A stretch of DNA of 64,000 nt, taken from Jacaranda mimosifolia (Eukaryota; Streptophyta; Magnoliopsida; Lamiales; Bignoniaceae). How positions within the stretch are numbered: the stretch's first letter is position 1; each line of letters opens with the position of its first letter. The position numbers were made by a program, and so were the translations under genes. Below the pieces are notes generated by a model that saw only the letters and a list, made by a program, of their open reading frames with translations, was not told the DNA's origin and did not search any database. The stretch covers positions 19,316,730-19,380,729 of the forward strand of contig CM032121.1 in NCBI GenBank assembly GCA_018894105.1. Reading direction: 5' to 3'. Of the stretch, positions 1 to 11,015 are shown in pieces.

Positions 1-459
1 GAGAGGTTGTAAGAGTACAACAAGAGGCATCATCTATTTTGTATTCTGTTTCTTTCTTATACTCAATATAGTAGTTGTATTCCAGAAGCTTGGTGGATAT
101 TCACACTATAGCGAAGTTGGGAATTGTAATCCCAAGAGATACTTCAAGTTGTGCTGATCAATTCTGACAGTAAAATGGCCTTGAATCAGGTAGGATCTCC
201 ATTTATCAACTACCCGTATGATGGCCATCGCTTCCTTCACATAGACTGATAACCGTAGTGCCCTTTGTCCTAGTGCCTTGCTGAAATGTGCAATAGGATT
301 CTTCCCTAGGATCAACATAGCCTCTAAGCTTGAGCAACGTGCATTAGTTTCCAAGATAAATGATCTGTAAAATTAATCGGGTAGTTGTAGTACCGGAGCA
401 GTAGTCATAACTTTCTTCAAGGATACAAAGGCTTGGCCAGCATCATGATCCCATGGAGT
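1..459 (-). pseudogene. Ty3/gypsy RT-RNase H fragment
   Basis: On the minus strand this reads as the connection between reverse transcriptase and RNase H of a Ty3/gypsy polyprotein. Recognisable blocks, in order, are WDHDAGQAFVSLKKVM, TTAPVLQLPD, PIAHFSKALGQRA, a KEAMAI block, KWRSYLIQGHF and DQHNLKYLL. After the stop near 106 a frameshifted KLLEYNYYIEYKKE-like block follows, which is the usual RNase H end. The piece has at least one internal stop and frameshifts, so it is dead. It continues at 2758-2814 on the far side of the CACTA element at 460-2757 and runs off the left edge of the window. The family is secure from motif order; the lineage is not resolved. Confidence 0.85.
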
Positions 460-1591
460 CACTACAAGAAAACTGACTTTCATCGACGAAAAATTATCAA
501 CGGACAAAATCCGTTGGTAATTACCGACGAATTATTGACAGATTACTGACGGATATCAAAATCAAACTTTAAAAAGTTTCACCAATGAATTTACCAACGG
601 ATTACCAACGAAATCAGTGACGGACAGAATATCCGTTGGTAAATTAGCAAGAGAAATAAAATCCGTCGGTAATCGGTCAGTAAATTTTTCCAACTGAAGT
701 AAATTCAGTTGGTAATTCGTTGGTAAAATTTATGAGGGATATAACTCTGTCGGTAATCCGTTGGTAAAATTTTTGAGGGATATAATTCCGTCGGCAATCG
801 ATTAGTAAGATTTGTGAGAGATATAACTCTGTTGGTAATCCGTAGGTAAAATTACTAAAAAATAATTTGTTAATAATTCATTAATATGTTCCTCAACACA
901 TTTTTGTTAATAATTATTTGATTAAATAAAAAATTAAAAGTTATATATGTTAGGTATAATTAAATAATAATTAAAATTTTTATAGTTATATTTAAATAAA
1001 TAATAATTATATAAAATTAATTTTTTTTAACAAAAATTAACTACTAAATAAAAAACTAATGAATAATTAAACTTTGAATTTAAAATTTTCAAATTTAAAA
1101 AATTAATTACTATAATTAAATAAAAATTATCAAAATAAAATATAAAAGATTAAAAAAATTAAAAAAACAAAAATACCAAATAACTAAACCCTAATTTCTA
1201 TATACATTTCAATTTCAACTCTTCATTCAGTATTCCTAACAAGCACTAAACAGGTACTCCTTTTCCTTCCTTTCTTCTTCTTCCATTCTTTTCTTTTATT
1301 CCTTTTTTTTTAATTAAAAATGGGGAGCCAGCTGCAGCTGCTCCCTGAATGGCGGGGCCGACGACAGGGAGGCCAGCAGCTGGCCTCTTCGTAGCCGGCA
1401 AGCCAACAATAGCTGGCTTTTCTGTTGCAGCAGGGTGCAAACCCTGCTGCTGTTGTTGCTGGCGATGCCTCCCCAAAGCTTTTCCTTTTTTTTTTCTTTG
1501 AAATTTTTATAATTATAATAATGCTTTATTTAATTGTGCAGGTTTGAAAATTTTGCATCATTTGAGCATTGTAAAAGGTAAATTATTTTTG

Positions 1592-1955
1592 TATTAAGTT
1601 ATAATTATATGAATTGTGTTTATGAATTATATAGTTAATATTTTGAGTTATAATTATATGGACTATGCTTTGTGATGTTTCAATGGAGTTATAATTATAT
1701 TAATTGTGTTTATGAGTTATGTAGTCAATATTTTGGATTGCAAGTGTATGGATTATGCTTTGTGATGCTTGAATGGAGTTATAATTATATGAATTGTGTT
1801 TATGAGTTATGTTGTCAATATTTTGAGTTGTAATTATATGGATTATGCTTTGTGATGCTTCAATGAAGTTATAATTATATCAATTGTGTTTATGAGTTAT
1901 GTAGTCAATATCTTAAGTTATAACTATATGGATTATGTCTTGTGATGCTTAATTG
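1592..1955. repeat. 90-bp tandem repeat, four copies
   Basis: The block TTATAATTATAT followed by AATTGTGTTTATGA recurs at about 1600, 1690, 1780 and 1870, a regular spacing of 90 bp. Each unit then carries a GTCAATATTTTGAGTT block and a GGATTATGCTTTGTGATGCT block. Copies differ by a few substitutions. The array is internal to the CACTA element at 460-2757. Confidence 0.85.
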
Positions 1956-1988
1956 GTTGTTTTGAGCATTTTAAGAGGGGGGGGGGCA

Positions 1989-2180
1989 AGTCTTTTAGAA
2001 GTTATAGCCAATAATGAGGAAGCTATGAGAAAAAGAGAGGAAGAAATTGGAAAGAAAGAAGAAGATTTTCAAAGGCTATTGCAATAAGAAGAACCACCTC
2101 GAGTATCATCTTCACTTGAAGAAATTATCAAGAAGTTGATCCAAGGTGTTGGAAAGAGCAATTCAACAATAAGATGTTGA
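1989..2180 (+). pseudogene. short charged coiled-coil remnant in CACTA element
   Basis: This is a 64-codon reading frame with one internal TAA, rich in Glu, Lys and Arg (blocks EEAMRKREEEIGKKEEDF and SSSLEEIIKKLI), consistent with a coiled coil. CACTA-encoded proteins often end in such a segment, so it is probably the tail of a lost transposase-type gene. Family membership is inferred from position and composition only. Confidence 0.45.
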
Positions 2181-2757
2181 ATGATTTGTTGAAGTTTTAG
2201 TTTTTTGAAATTGTGATTTTGTGTTGTGGTTTTATTAGAGTTTGTAGCTTATTGAGGTTATGTTTATTGAGTTGTGATTGTGTTGAATTAGTTTGTTAAA
2301 ATTGTGATATTTTTGAAGTTTTGATTGGTTGAAAGTGTGGTTAATATTATTTGATGAAGAATTGATACTTATTGTATTTTTAGTTTTTGTTGTATTGAGC
2401 ATTAATTAGTAGATTTAATTGTTATAGGTTATTAAAATTTTATTTAAACAATTAAACACAAAAAAGAAAATTTTTCCAACCAAAATTACCGACGGATTTA
2501 CCGATGGATTGTTAATAATAATAAAAAAAAAACTAACTTTACCGACGGAAAATCAGTTGGTAAATTTTTACCGACGGATTTTTGTTGGTAATGTGACCAA
2601 TGTCAATATCAAAGTTACCAACGGAAAATCCGTCGGTAAAATTTACCGGCGGGGTTATTGCCAACGAATAATTTCCGTCGGTAAAATCTATTACCGATGG
2701 ATTTTTCTAATTTACCGATGGAATGTTCCGTCGGTGAAAGTCAATTTTCTTGTAGTG

Positions 2758-2814
2758 AGTCTCTTTTTGGTCAAATTTGTTAATCATTTAGCTATGATGC
2801 CATAATGGCTTATG
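2758..2814 (-). pseudogene. Ty3/gypsy fragment, continuation of 1-459
   Basis: On the minus strand this gives HYGIIAK, a stop, then LTNLTKK, which is the segment that normally precedes the WDHDAGQAF-like block found at the end of 1-459. It therefore shows the gypsy sequence as it was before the CACTA insertion. Similarity stops at 2815, where an LTR-like sequence starts. Confidence 0.75.
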
Positions 2815-3269
2815 TGTTGTATTAGTGGCCGGCAAGCCAATAAAATTGGCACGTAAACTACTTTTGTGTATATATTCTTATTCAATCAATATACTTTTTG
2901 TTGGCCATCTTCATATAATGTGTTTTATATTGTCTCCTATACAACATATTTGGTTAAAGTCCTTAGGTTATGTATCACTACGGGATATGATCACGCATAT
3001 AATGGTCATTATGAATCTATCTTTATGGTTTTGACCTAAACCATTCCAAGTCATTGAATTTTTTTAAACAAGGCATTAATATGATACAAGCTCCAAGATT
3101 TGGATGATGTAGCATTTCATGGGCTACCATTGTAGAGATACTAGTGACAAACTGGTGATTGTTAGAGAACAAGTTTATAAAATGATTCCACTTTGAGAAT
3201 TCTATAAGAAAGCTATAGTGCCATGTGAGTAATGAATTTTCTCATACTTAATTAGTGCATATTATTAGA
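2815..3269 (+). mobile_element. degenerate LTR head, distantly related to the solo LTR at 46630
   Basis: This begins TGTTGTATTAGTGGCCGGC and shares an ordered series of short matches with the LTR at 46630-48834. Shared blocks include CCGGCAAGCCAAT, a GTTAGAGAACAAG block and a GTGYATATTATTAG block. The likeness resumes weakly after the CACTA element (8262 to about 8480), so that element inserted into this LTR. The right end and a target duplication were not found. Confidence 0.55.
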
Positions 3270-4983
3270 CATTACAAAACAAATCATGTTTTTCTGACTG
3301 AATCTTTCTGTTGAAATTTTTGATGGAATTATGTAGATTATTCGAAGGATGTCCATTCCATCAGAAATCTGACATAAATTCAACGAAAAATATGGCGTGC
3401 TTGTGGCGAGAAATGGGCGTGAGAATTTCCGACGACATGGCCGTCGAAAGTGCCTCAAAAACTTGCAAATGGAGGAATCAATTTAATTTAAAAAAAATTG
3501 GCTTTCGTCTAATTTTATTTTATTTTTAAATTTTAGATTAATTTTTAATGAATTTTCGATGGATAGTTCCATCGAAAATCCTTCGGAAAGTTGAATTTAA
3601 AAAATCAGTCTTGTCTTTCTTCCCCTCATTGCTCTCTTCTTCTTATTCTCTCATTCTCTTCTCTTCCTTCCCTCCCTTCATTGTAGCTCATCATTGCTGT
3701 TACCACTGCGGCCGTCGCCTTTAGCCATCATTGCTTGTGAGTTTGCTAAACCGTCAGTGTCTGTGAGTTCTCCCCGCCATCATCATCTGTAGCCCGTCCC
3801 CCCACCGTGCCCATGAGTTCTTCTTTTCTTTTTTTTTTTTTAATTTTTTAATTTTTATTTATTTAGTTGATTCCACATTGTTAGTGTATTTACATATTTG
3901 TAATTTTGTTAGTTTGTTAGCATGTTTATTTTTTTAGTTTGTTAGTATGTTAGTATGTTTACATAGTATGTTAATATATTTATTTTGTTATTGATGCTTT
4001 ATTTTGAGTTTAATTATGCTTTTTTTTGAGTTTAGGGTTTAGGCATTATAAATTTTATATGAATTACAACACATATGAATTTGAACATGGGCTAGGGGAA
4101 AGATTGAATTTACATAGAAGTAAAAAGTCTACTTGCATAGCCCATTTTGATTTTAGAAATTTGTTAGAACTATTAATCAAATTGATCCAACAAAGTTGAT
4201 TTATTAACTTATATTTAAGTTCAATGTAATTTAAATGAAATACTGTGGAACTTCAAAATTGTATTTAAGCCAATGAATATATGTACCAAATTTGAGCTTA
4301 AGCTATAGGCATTACAATTACTTTAAGAAATGATAATTAATTTTTGCTTAATTAGCAATTAATACATAGGGCTTAGAAAAGCCTTAGTTTAGTCAATATA
4401 AGATCAGGGCCCTCAAGTTGGAAATTAACTTTTATAATTTATGTCGTCGCATCAACTTAAATGGCTGACTTTTGTATATGAATTTTGGTTCTATTCCTTA
4501 ATTAATATAATGAATTTGTAACTATTTTTTAATTTATAATAGATTTGTTCAAGTGGTGCTTACTTCGGCTCATCGATATTGTCCTATTTTTGAGGTATGT
4601 AATTCTTTTAGATTCAGCATCACTTATATTAGAAAAATTAATGCTTTCATGAGTAATAAGCTTGTATTAAATTGAATTTTAGATAGACCTAGTTTTAGGA
4701 AGGAAAATGGGATTCGGGGGAAGGGGCGGAGGCTTCCTATTTGTTGCCGTTGGATTATTGTCTACTTGCGTACACGCGGAGTAATAAGGGGATGCGATAT
4801 GAAGTAGTTTCTTTGTAATTTATGTCTGATAAATGCTGTTGTTTCATGTGTAATAAATTTTTCTATGGTCAAACATGTGCTTCGGTTGTTATAGGGAGAA
4901 TTATGTCAAATTTTTTATTTGGGTATAGTCTTTTATGCAATCCCTTATAATAACTGTTAGGTGTTAAAATTTTGAATTGGTAA

Positions 4984-5019
4984 TTCTTTAATAGGGGAGA
5001 CTATGCCCAACTCTTTTTC
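4984..5019 (+). repeat. 36-bp direct repeat, copy 1
   Basis: The block around GGGAGACTATGCCCAACTC occurs here and again at 5834-5869 with one visible mismatch over 36 bp. The two copies bracket about 0.8 kb that includes the captured pectinesterase exon. A weaker relative (GGGAGAATTATGTCAA) lies at about 4894. Confidence 0.8.
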
Positions 5020-5598
5020 GTGCAATAGTCTTTAAAAAATACCCCTTTATGGCCATTAGACATTAAATGACTCAGTCACATTAAGATTCAAACGTTCTTT
5101 CATTGAATAATTATTATTAATATCTTATAAGTTAAATTTTTTAAATAATTTAAAATTCAATATTTTATAAGTTACAAAAATATTTTATAAGATGTAGAAT
5201 TTTATAATTTTTTTGAATAAGTTCAATTAAACAACTTCTAAGATCCACATGGCCTAAATAAATATAATCAACAAACTAGTTTGGAAGATCTTTTGAAAGA
5301 CTATTTGAGCATAATAGACCCTATTATTATTGTATCACTTCTTTGATTTTCTATAAATACCACATCCTCAATCAAGAGGTACTGTAAATTTTATGAAACA
5401 AAGGAATAAAAAGCATTTTTTATTCTTTCTATTCGTATCAAAGATAAGACTATCTACTTTCCATTATATTTACTTCCTCAAGGGTCTCTCTCCATATATC
5501 TACCCATATAAATTATTAATGTACATTAGTTAATGAATATGGTCCATTCAAGAATTTCCTCAAAATGAAAATAACCAAACCTTCACACACTAACTTAC

Positions 5599-5830
5599 CA
5601 AATATTGCAGAGTGAAATGTGGGAGTTCCATCAATAACATTGAGATTTCCTGAAACAATAGTTGCATTCTTCCCATCACCAACCATCATCCCATTTCACA
5701 TGGACTTGTCAATCCTCACATTCTCAACATAAACTCCCTTGTTCACAAATATAGCAAATCACTTCCCACTCTTATGAAGAACATCCTTAATTAAGTGCAT
5801 CTTTAATTGTCCTACTTTATTCAGTAGTAA
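5599..5830 (-). pseudogene. captured pectinesterase (pectin methylesterase) exon fragment
   Basis: On the minus strand this reads FAIFVNKGVYVENVRI, DKSM, a stop, then NGMMVGDGKNATIVSGN and DGTPTFHSAIF. This is the conserved early block of plant pectin methylesterase catalytic domains (YVKxGVYxENV ... MxxGDGxxxTIxxG ... DGTPTFxSATF). It ends exactly at a splice-donor sequence GTAAGT (5593-5598), so it was copied from genomic DNA. Two TGA codons sit where Arg and Trp are expected, both explained by C-to-T type changes. The catalytic Asp residues lie further downstream in the family and are absent. It lies in reverse orientation inside the CACTA element at 3270-8258 and cannot encode an enzyme. 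Confidence 0.85.
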
Positions 5831-5833
5831 AAT

Positions 5834-5869
5834 TTCTTTAATAAGGGAGACTATGCCCAACTCTTTTTC
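5834..5869 (+). repeat. 36-bp direct repeat, copy 2
   Basis: Near-identical partner of 4984-5019, abutting the end of the captured pectinesterase exon. Direct repeats at a capture site fit templated DNA repair or insertion into a duplicated filler sequence; this mechanism is inferred. Confidence 0.8.
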
Positions 5870-6409
5870 ATAAATAACAAAGGCCTGACTATAAATGGAA
5901 AAAGAAAGATTCATTATTAGCTCTTCATATGATCAATAACAATTTTCAATTCTTTATTATATAAACATATATATATATATATATATAAACCACCATATAT
6001 TTCCAATTCTCCATTATATCAACAAAAAGGGAGTGTTAGAAAACATGAAGTCCTAAAAAATAATCGGTTATAGGAGTCTCCAACTCTTATAATTGGTTAA
6101 TAAATGAACCAAACTAAAAGTTTCTATTCAAAAATTCATTCATTCATTACATAAAGTCTTCAATCTTATTGTCTACCTGAATTTGTTGATGTAAATTATA
6201 ACCAATCAAGGATTGGAACATCAATGGACCATTATTACTATCATTTTATTACATTAACAGATCTAAGTAGATATAAATATTGAAGAATTTATTTGATAAA
6301 TGAATGATATATTCTATCAAAACTTCTATTGAAACTATTGAGTTTAGTTATTAACTGTTTTTATGAATTTCACATATTTAATTAATTAATTCATCGTAAT
6401 AATATTATA

Positions 6410-8060
6410 GGCCATGTGTGCTATTTGTTTTCATTTTATAAATGGTAGACCCTTCAGGTATTCGCCTCTTCCTGCCATTGGCCGAGGTAGGGGTTCTGAG
6501 CCAGATAGGGAGGCTTCCTCGATCTCTCAAACACATCTTCTAGTCGACCAGTCTCCCACTATGACATCGACTGGTCATCCATTTATGCCTACCCCTTGCT
6601 TGTCTCCCATATGTCTCCATAGTACTGCTTTTTCCTTGTCCTCTTCATCTCCATTGCTGATGGTCTCCTCAGCTGATGTGAGGTTATCCACATATTGTGA
6701 CACATACCTATCCTTACACCAGCATTACCCATCTCAACCACCATCTACATCACTTGTAGACACTTTATCACCATCCACCACTCCGCTTGGCACTCATCCA
6801 TCTACTACTGCTTCACTCAATCTTTCCACAACAACAGTAACAAGTGATTCCTCAGCCGGCCAGACTTTGGATGAGGGGAGATCAGAGTTCCCATTCCACA
6901 GTTTTGGTAGGCTATACTTGTGTCCTGAGGGATGCTACGAGTGAGTTGAATGATTATATAAATGTTATTTTGTTGTTGTTGTTGTTGTTTTAATAATTAA
7001 ATATTAATGTTAATAATTTTATGTAGGTATACTCTTTCACTAGATGGTACCAAGTTCTTAGTGGTGGTGATCAAGAGCAGGGTATAGGAGCCCCTATGGG
7101 ACCTGGTTGGATATCATCTAGGATCTTCAAGATTGATGTTTAGGGAGTGGCAGGTACATGTATATTATTAATATATTTACTTTTACAAATTAAGTAAGTC
7201 TGTGTGTTGAAACTACACTGACTTATTTTATTTTCTTTCATAGAGACATATCTATTGGGCCCCCTAGTATGAAGGCCATATGCAGAGGGCTTTTGATACT
7301 AAAGGGGGTCACTGATTGAGTGGCATATATGGCCACGCTCGAAATACGGGAAAGAGATAAGAGTGGATTGGTGACGGCACTTGGGATGCCCTATGTTGGC
7401 ATTAGCAATCTTAAGATTTTCAGAAGAGGTCCACACAAGCCAAGAAGAACCAAACTTTTGAGATATGTGGATCCCTCCGTATCAAAGGGAGTATATCTAT
7501 TAGGACACATGTTGAGTATTTAGCAAGTTTCCTAACTTTTAGTCTTTTGTAAATTTCGTATACTTTCTTAATATTTGTTAATTGACATATATATATATAT
7601 ATATATTATTTTGCATGAAATATTTGCTAATTCTTATTTTTATGTAAACTCAAGAGTTGCAGAGGTCTCGATGATAGAGAACATTTTTGTGCGTACCTAC
7701 CAGAGGCAGGTCGATAGGAGTTGGATAGACGAGAGGGCAAGAAGTGATGTTGTAAGTTTGTTACAATGACATAACCTCATTTTTAGTTATATTATAGTGC
7801 ATTGATTTATTTATTTTTCATCTTGCAGGAGACCTTCCAGTAGGCACTATAGTTCTAGTCTCAGTTGGAAGGTGTTGGGAATAATGTAAAGACTCAATAG
7901 TTTCAAGCTGAGTTGTGGATTCAGACTGTAGGTGGCCTCAATAAGAAAAAAAGGGGTGGGCTTTCGAGTTTAGCTACTAGCAGTTGCCCTCCTATACCAA
8001 TGCGCCTCGAGAAGAGCATCTAAGGGCATCAGTTACACCTGGTTCAGAAGGTCTAATTTA
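6410..8060 (+). pseudogene. PTTA/En-Spm type plant transposase, decayed
   Basis: Several exon-like blocks read in order. First is a 176-codon open frame at 6414-6944 (Ser/Thr/Pro-rich N-terminal part, preceded by a TATAG acceptor). A short block at 7026-7140 follows. Next is 7240-7520 with RDKSGLVTALGMPYV and RRGPHKPRRTKLLRYVDP. Then comes 7650-7768 with FVRTYQRQVDRSWIDERA, and about 7880-8010 with WIQTVGGLNKKKRGGLSS. The last two match the WVDERA and glycine-rich C-terminal blocks of plant CACTA transposases of the Transposase_24 type. Frame changes and stops break it. A diverged copy of the 7240-7480 part lies at 41345-41830. Confidence 0.7.
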
Positions 8061-8261
8061 TGTCTAAAACTCATGAAACTCTATCAAAAATATTTTCAAT
8101 GGAACTTTCTGTCGAAAAAGTAATAGAAACTTATTTGCTATGAGGGTTTTTCTGACACAAAAAATTATATTGGAAATCCATTGAAATTTGGACAACCCAT
8201 TTGAAATTCGTTGGAAACTGTTGAAAATTTTCTCAAAAATAACAAGTTTTTTGTAGTGAGA

Positions 8262-10048
8262 CTTAAGGTTTTACAGTAATTTTCTATAGTATGTCGCATA
8301 TAGTTTGTGTTGAGTATAGGTTACTTGTTTAAGAAGGTTTTTAAGAACTCACAACGGACCATTGCTCATCTTGTTGAATAAGTTGATCTCATATTTTTTT
8401 TGATAATCGGTTTTGAAAATTCTTGTGTAAAATGGTATGATAATTTGAGAAGGAGTTTTCAAAGTTGATTTCTCTAGCTGATCATTAGGAATTGATGCGC
8501 ACAAAAATAGAGTCAGGGTCCTTTTCGATAGTCAACAAAATTTAGATTCTTTTCCCAAAACACAGCTCAAAGAGTTTTTTAATTCTCGAATGTTCCCGAA
8601 AGTTTGCAATTTCTTTCGAATGGTTTTTCATGCCCATTTTCTTTTTGGGGCCTAGTATTCATTATTTTTTTTCTTAATGGGTTTTAGTCCGCTAAGGTTT
8701 TGATACACTTCTTAGTGGGCTTAGTTAATTAAGCTCTCTTGCTTTTTTATTCATTTAATTTATTTGGTCCATTTGGACTTATCAGTCCCTTTTTTACTTT
8801 TTTTCTGCCTTATAGATTTAATTAGTCATATTATCAAGTTCCTCTATTTTCAATTTGAAAAATAATTTTCATATTGAAAATAATATAAAGTTCCATATAA
8901 TTTTTATCTTACCTTAATTCATTGACATATGGTTATTAATTAATTGAATTTCATTAATTGTGTTAAGTATGGGAAGATGAGACCTAACTTAAGTTAGGAT
9001 CCAAATTGAATTAAACTTTGCAAAATAGAGAGAAGTAGCGGTGAGAGAACCATCGTGGGAGTTACAGGTTACCTCAGGGGTGTCCAATATGGGGGCTTTG
9101 AGGTGGGTGCTTGTAATTGGGCGCCACCTAGGTGCCCACTCTAGGCGCTCAAGTTGAGCGCCTACCGGCTCTCATCGGTATCTATTGGACACCCGTGCTG
9201 AGTGCCTGTTGGCGCTCGCTAGGTGTCTGCTGGGCACATAATGTCTTTTCTGGTGCTCGAGTTAGATGGTCGATGCCTATTCTAGTATAAGGTTGTTTGA
9301 CCTTTTTCACAATTTTGGAGTTTTATCAATTGTTTTTAGGTGTTGTTCTTTTGGCAAGTGCAACCCTTTGTCTTTTTGATGAATGGGATCAGCTGAGTGT
9401 TTGGAAATGGAAAAAGCAACATAACTTTATGAGAGGACTTAGAAAAAAAATTGTAACTAAGTTTTGTGTTTTTGAAGGAGGTTGAGGATGCTTATCAAGA
9501 ATTCAGACTTTGTGCATGACTTAAAGAGTTTTTTTGGACGTTTCATGCTGGGGAGAGCCTTTAAAGTTGATAACAAGAACCATGATCTTATTAATTACTC
9601 TATCATTTTGTAGAGAGTGCTTTGTCTAGTAGTCTTTTGAGCAAGCTCTGCTGCGTATTAAGTTTAAAAGTGTATTTTCCAATGTCCGCATGCAGGGAAT
9701 AAGTTTGTAATTAATTAGCTTTGTTTAAAGAGTAAAAAAGTACTTAAGATCTTGCAGTGACTAAGTGTAGGTTGGACGTAATTGCATGAACTTATTTGTT
9801 GCAGTGAAGTTGAAGCATGTCTCATTTCGCATCTCGTATAGGAGTTAAATTTTTCATAGAGCTCTTCATCTCAAAGATTCTTCAGGATTGCTAGTAGGCT
9901 TTTATATTCTCTAAGATACTTAGGCATTTTTTGAGTTCATGAGCGTTGATTTGGTATTGGCACTTCTGGCTTGTGTGTTTATTCTGTAGGTGTCCAATCT
10001 TAAGGGGTGTTTGGTCTTTTCTTTTGGTAAGTTATGGTTTGCAGGATT
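8262..10048. other. noncoding, probably old retroelement DNA
   Basis: No open frame here resembles a protein. The first 200 bp appear to continue the LTR-like sequence of 2815-3269. Around 9060-9270 the composition becomes GC-rich, with many copies of short motifs such as GGCGCTC, GAGCGCC and GGTGCC. The sequence is continuous with 14553 onward once the CACTA element at 10049-14549 is removed. Confidence 0.4.
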
Positions 10049-10379
10049 CGCTACAACAAATTACTCTTTTAGTAACGAATAATTTCGTTACCATAAGGCT
10101 AAAATTCGTTACCCAAAATATTGGTAACAAATTTTTCGTTACTTAAGTTTAGTGCCCTAAAGCCCGTTGCAAAAAGTATTAGTAACGAAATTTATGATTC
10201 ATTACGAATGATAGACTTATGGCGACGAAATGTATCGTTACCAAAAATATGATATTAGTAACAAAAAAGTGTATTAGTTACAATTAGATATTTATAGCGT
10301 AACGAAATATTTAGTTACTAAAATATTGACAATTTTGTTGCATTTTATTTTTTCGTTACCAATGCATTATATAATTTTT

Positions 10380-11015
10380 TGATCTCGCTGGGCCGACGAG
10401 CCGGGCTAGACTGACTGGGGCTCAATATGGGTATGCTGGGCATCGCTCTCTGGATTTCGGTGTGAAGGGCTTAAGGCCAGCATTAGACCATTAAATTGGG
10501 CCCTGAGTTTTGGGCCGCTTCATCAAGCTTTAACATACTAGGCCATCCACTACACTGCACTAAAGCCGGATGGACACCTGTCCGTGGGCTAGGCTGGGAA
10601 CTGCTGGGTCCCCTCATTGGGCCTCGGGCTTGGGCTCCCTGCTTCGGCGAGCTGGGCTGAGCGCTTGGACCTGCTGGAATGGGCCTCGCATCTTGGGCCT
10701 GGGCGTAATAGACTGTTGTTGGCCTTGGAACTGCTGGGCCTCCTCATTGGGCCTCGGACGCGGGCTCTCTGCTTTGGCACACTAGGCTGAGCGCTTGGGC
10801 CAGCTGGCATGGGCCTGGCATCTTGGGCTTGGCCGCATGGGCCACTTTATCATTGGTCTGTGGGTTGGGTTGGGAACTGTTGGGCCCGCTCATTGGGCCT
10901 CGAACGCGGGCTCTCTGGTTCGGCGCGCTGGGCTGAGACTTGGGCTTGTTGGAATGGGCCCAATATCTTGGGCCTGGGTGCGAATCCCGCACCAGTGCCC
11001 ACGTGAACCAAGTTG
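10380..11015. repeat. GC-rich tandem repeats, about 130-146 bp unit
   Basis: Three related units start at about 10596, 10726 and 10872. Each begins with a GGAACTGCTGGG-type block followed by CTCATTGGGCCTCG, then GCTGGGCTGAG and ATCTTGGGC blocks. GGGCC and TGGGC motifs fill the tract, which stands out against the AT-rich element around it. Long open frames on both strands come from the skewed composition and are not genes. Confidence 0.75.

Larger units (their letters stand above)
460..2757. mobile_element. CACTA (En/Spm) element, non-autonomous, 2.3 kb
   Basis: The left end begins CACTACAAGAAAACTGAC and the right end is its near-perfect inverse (CACTACAAGAAAATTGAC on the minus strand). The flanks carry a 3-bp target duplication, AGT at 457-459 and AGT at 2758-2760, as expected for CACTA transposons. 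Both subterminal regions (about 480-870 and 2480-2740) are packed with ACCGACGGA / CCGTTGGTAA type motifs in both orientations, the usual arrangement of transposase-binding repeats. The interior has no full transposase, only a short coiled-coil remnant at 1989-2180 and a 90-bp tandem array. It interrupts a gypsy coding remnant, whose reading resumes on the other side. Confidence 0.95.
3270..8258 (+). mobile_element. CACTA element with decayed PTTA transposase, 5.0 kb
   Basis: The right terminus ends in GTAGTG, giving CACTACAAAAAACTTG on the minus strand. The left terminus is a mutated version, CATTACAAAACAAATC. The flanking 3 bp are AGA (3267-3269) and AGA (8259-8261), a matching target duplication. 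Subterminal DNA at both ends repeats motifs of the TTTCGATGGA / TCCATCGAAA type. The interior holds a pyrimidine-rich leader-like segment (about 3600-3850), AT-rich DNA, a captured pectinesterase exon (5599-5830) and transposase exons (6410-8060). The rest of 3850-5590 and 5870-6400 shows no gene. Confidence 0.9.

Noticed and set aside
2815..3269. Complete LTR here
   Set aside because: Only the head is similar to the LTR at 46630; the right end and a flanking duplication were not found.
6414..6944. Independent host gene of 176 codons
   Set aside because: It lies in order with transposase exons inside a CACTA element with defined termini, so it is taken as the transposase N-terminal part.
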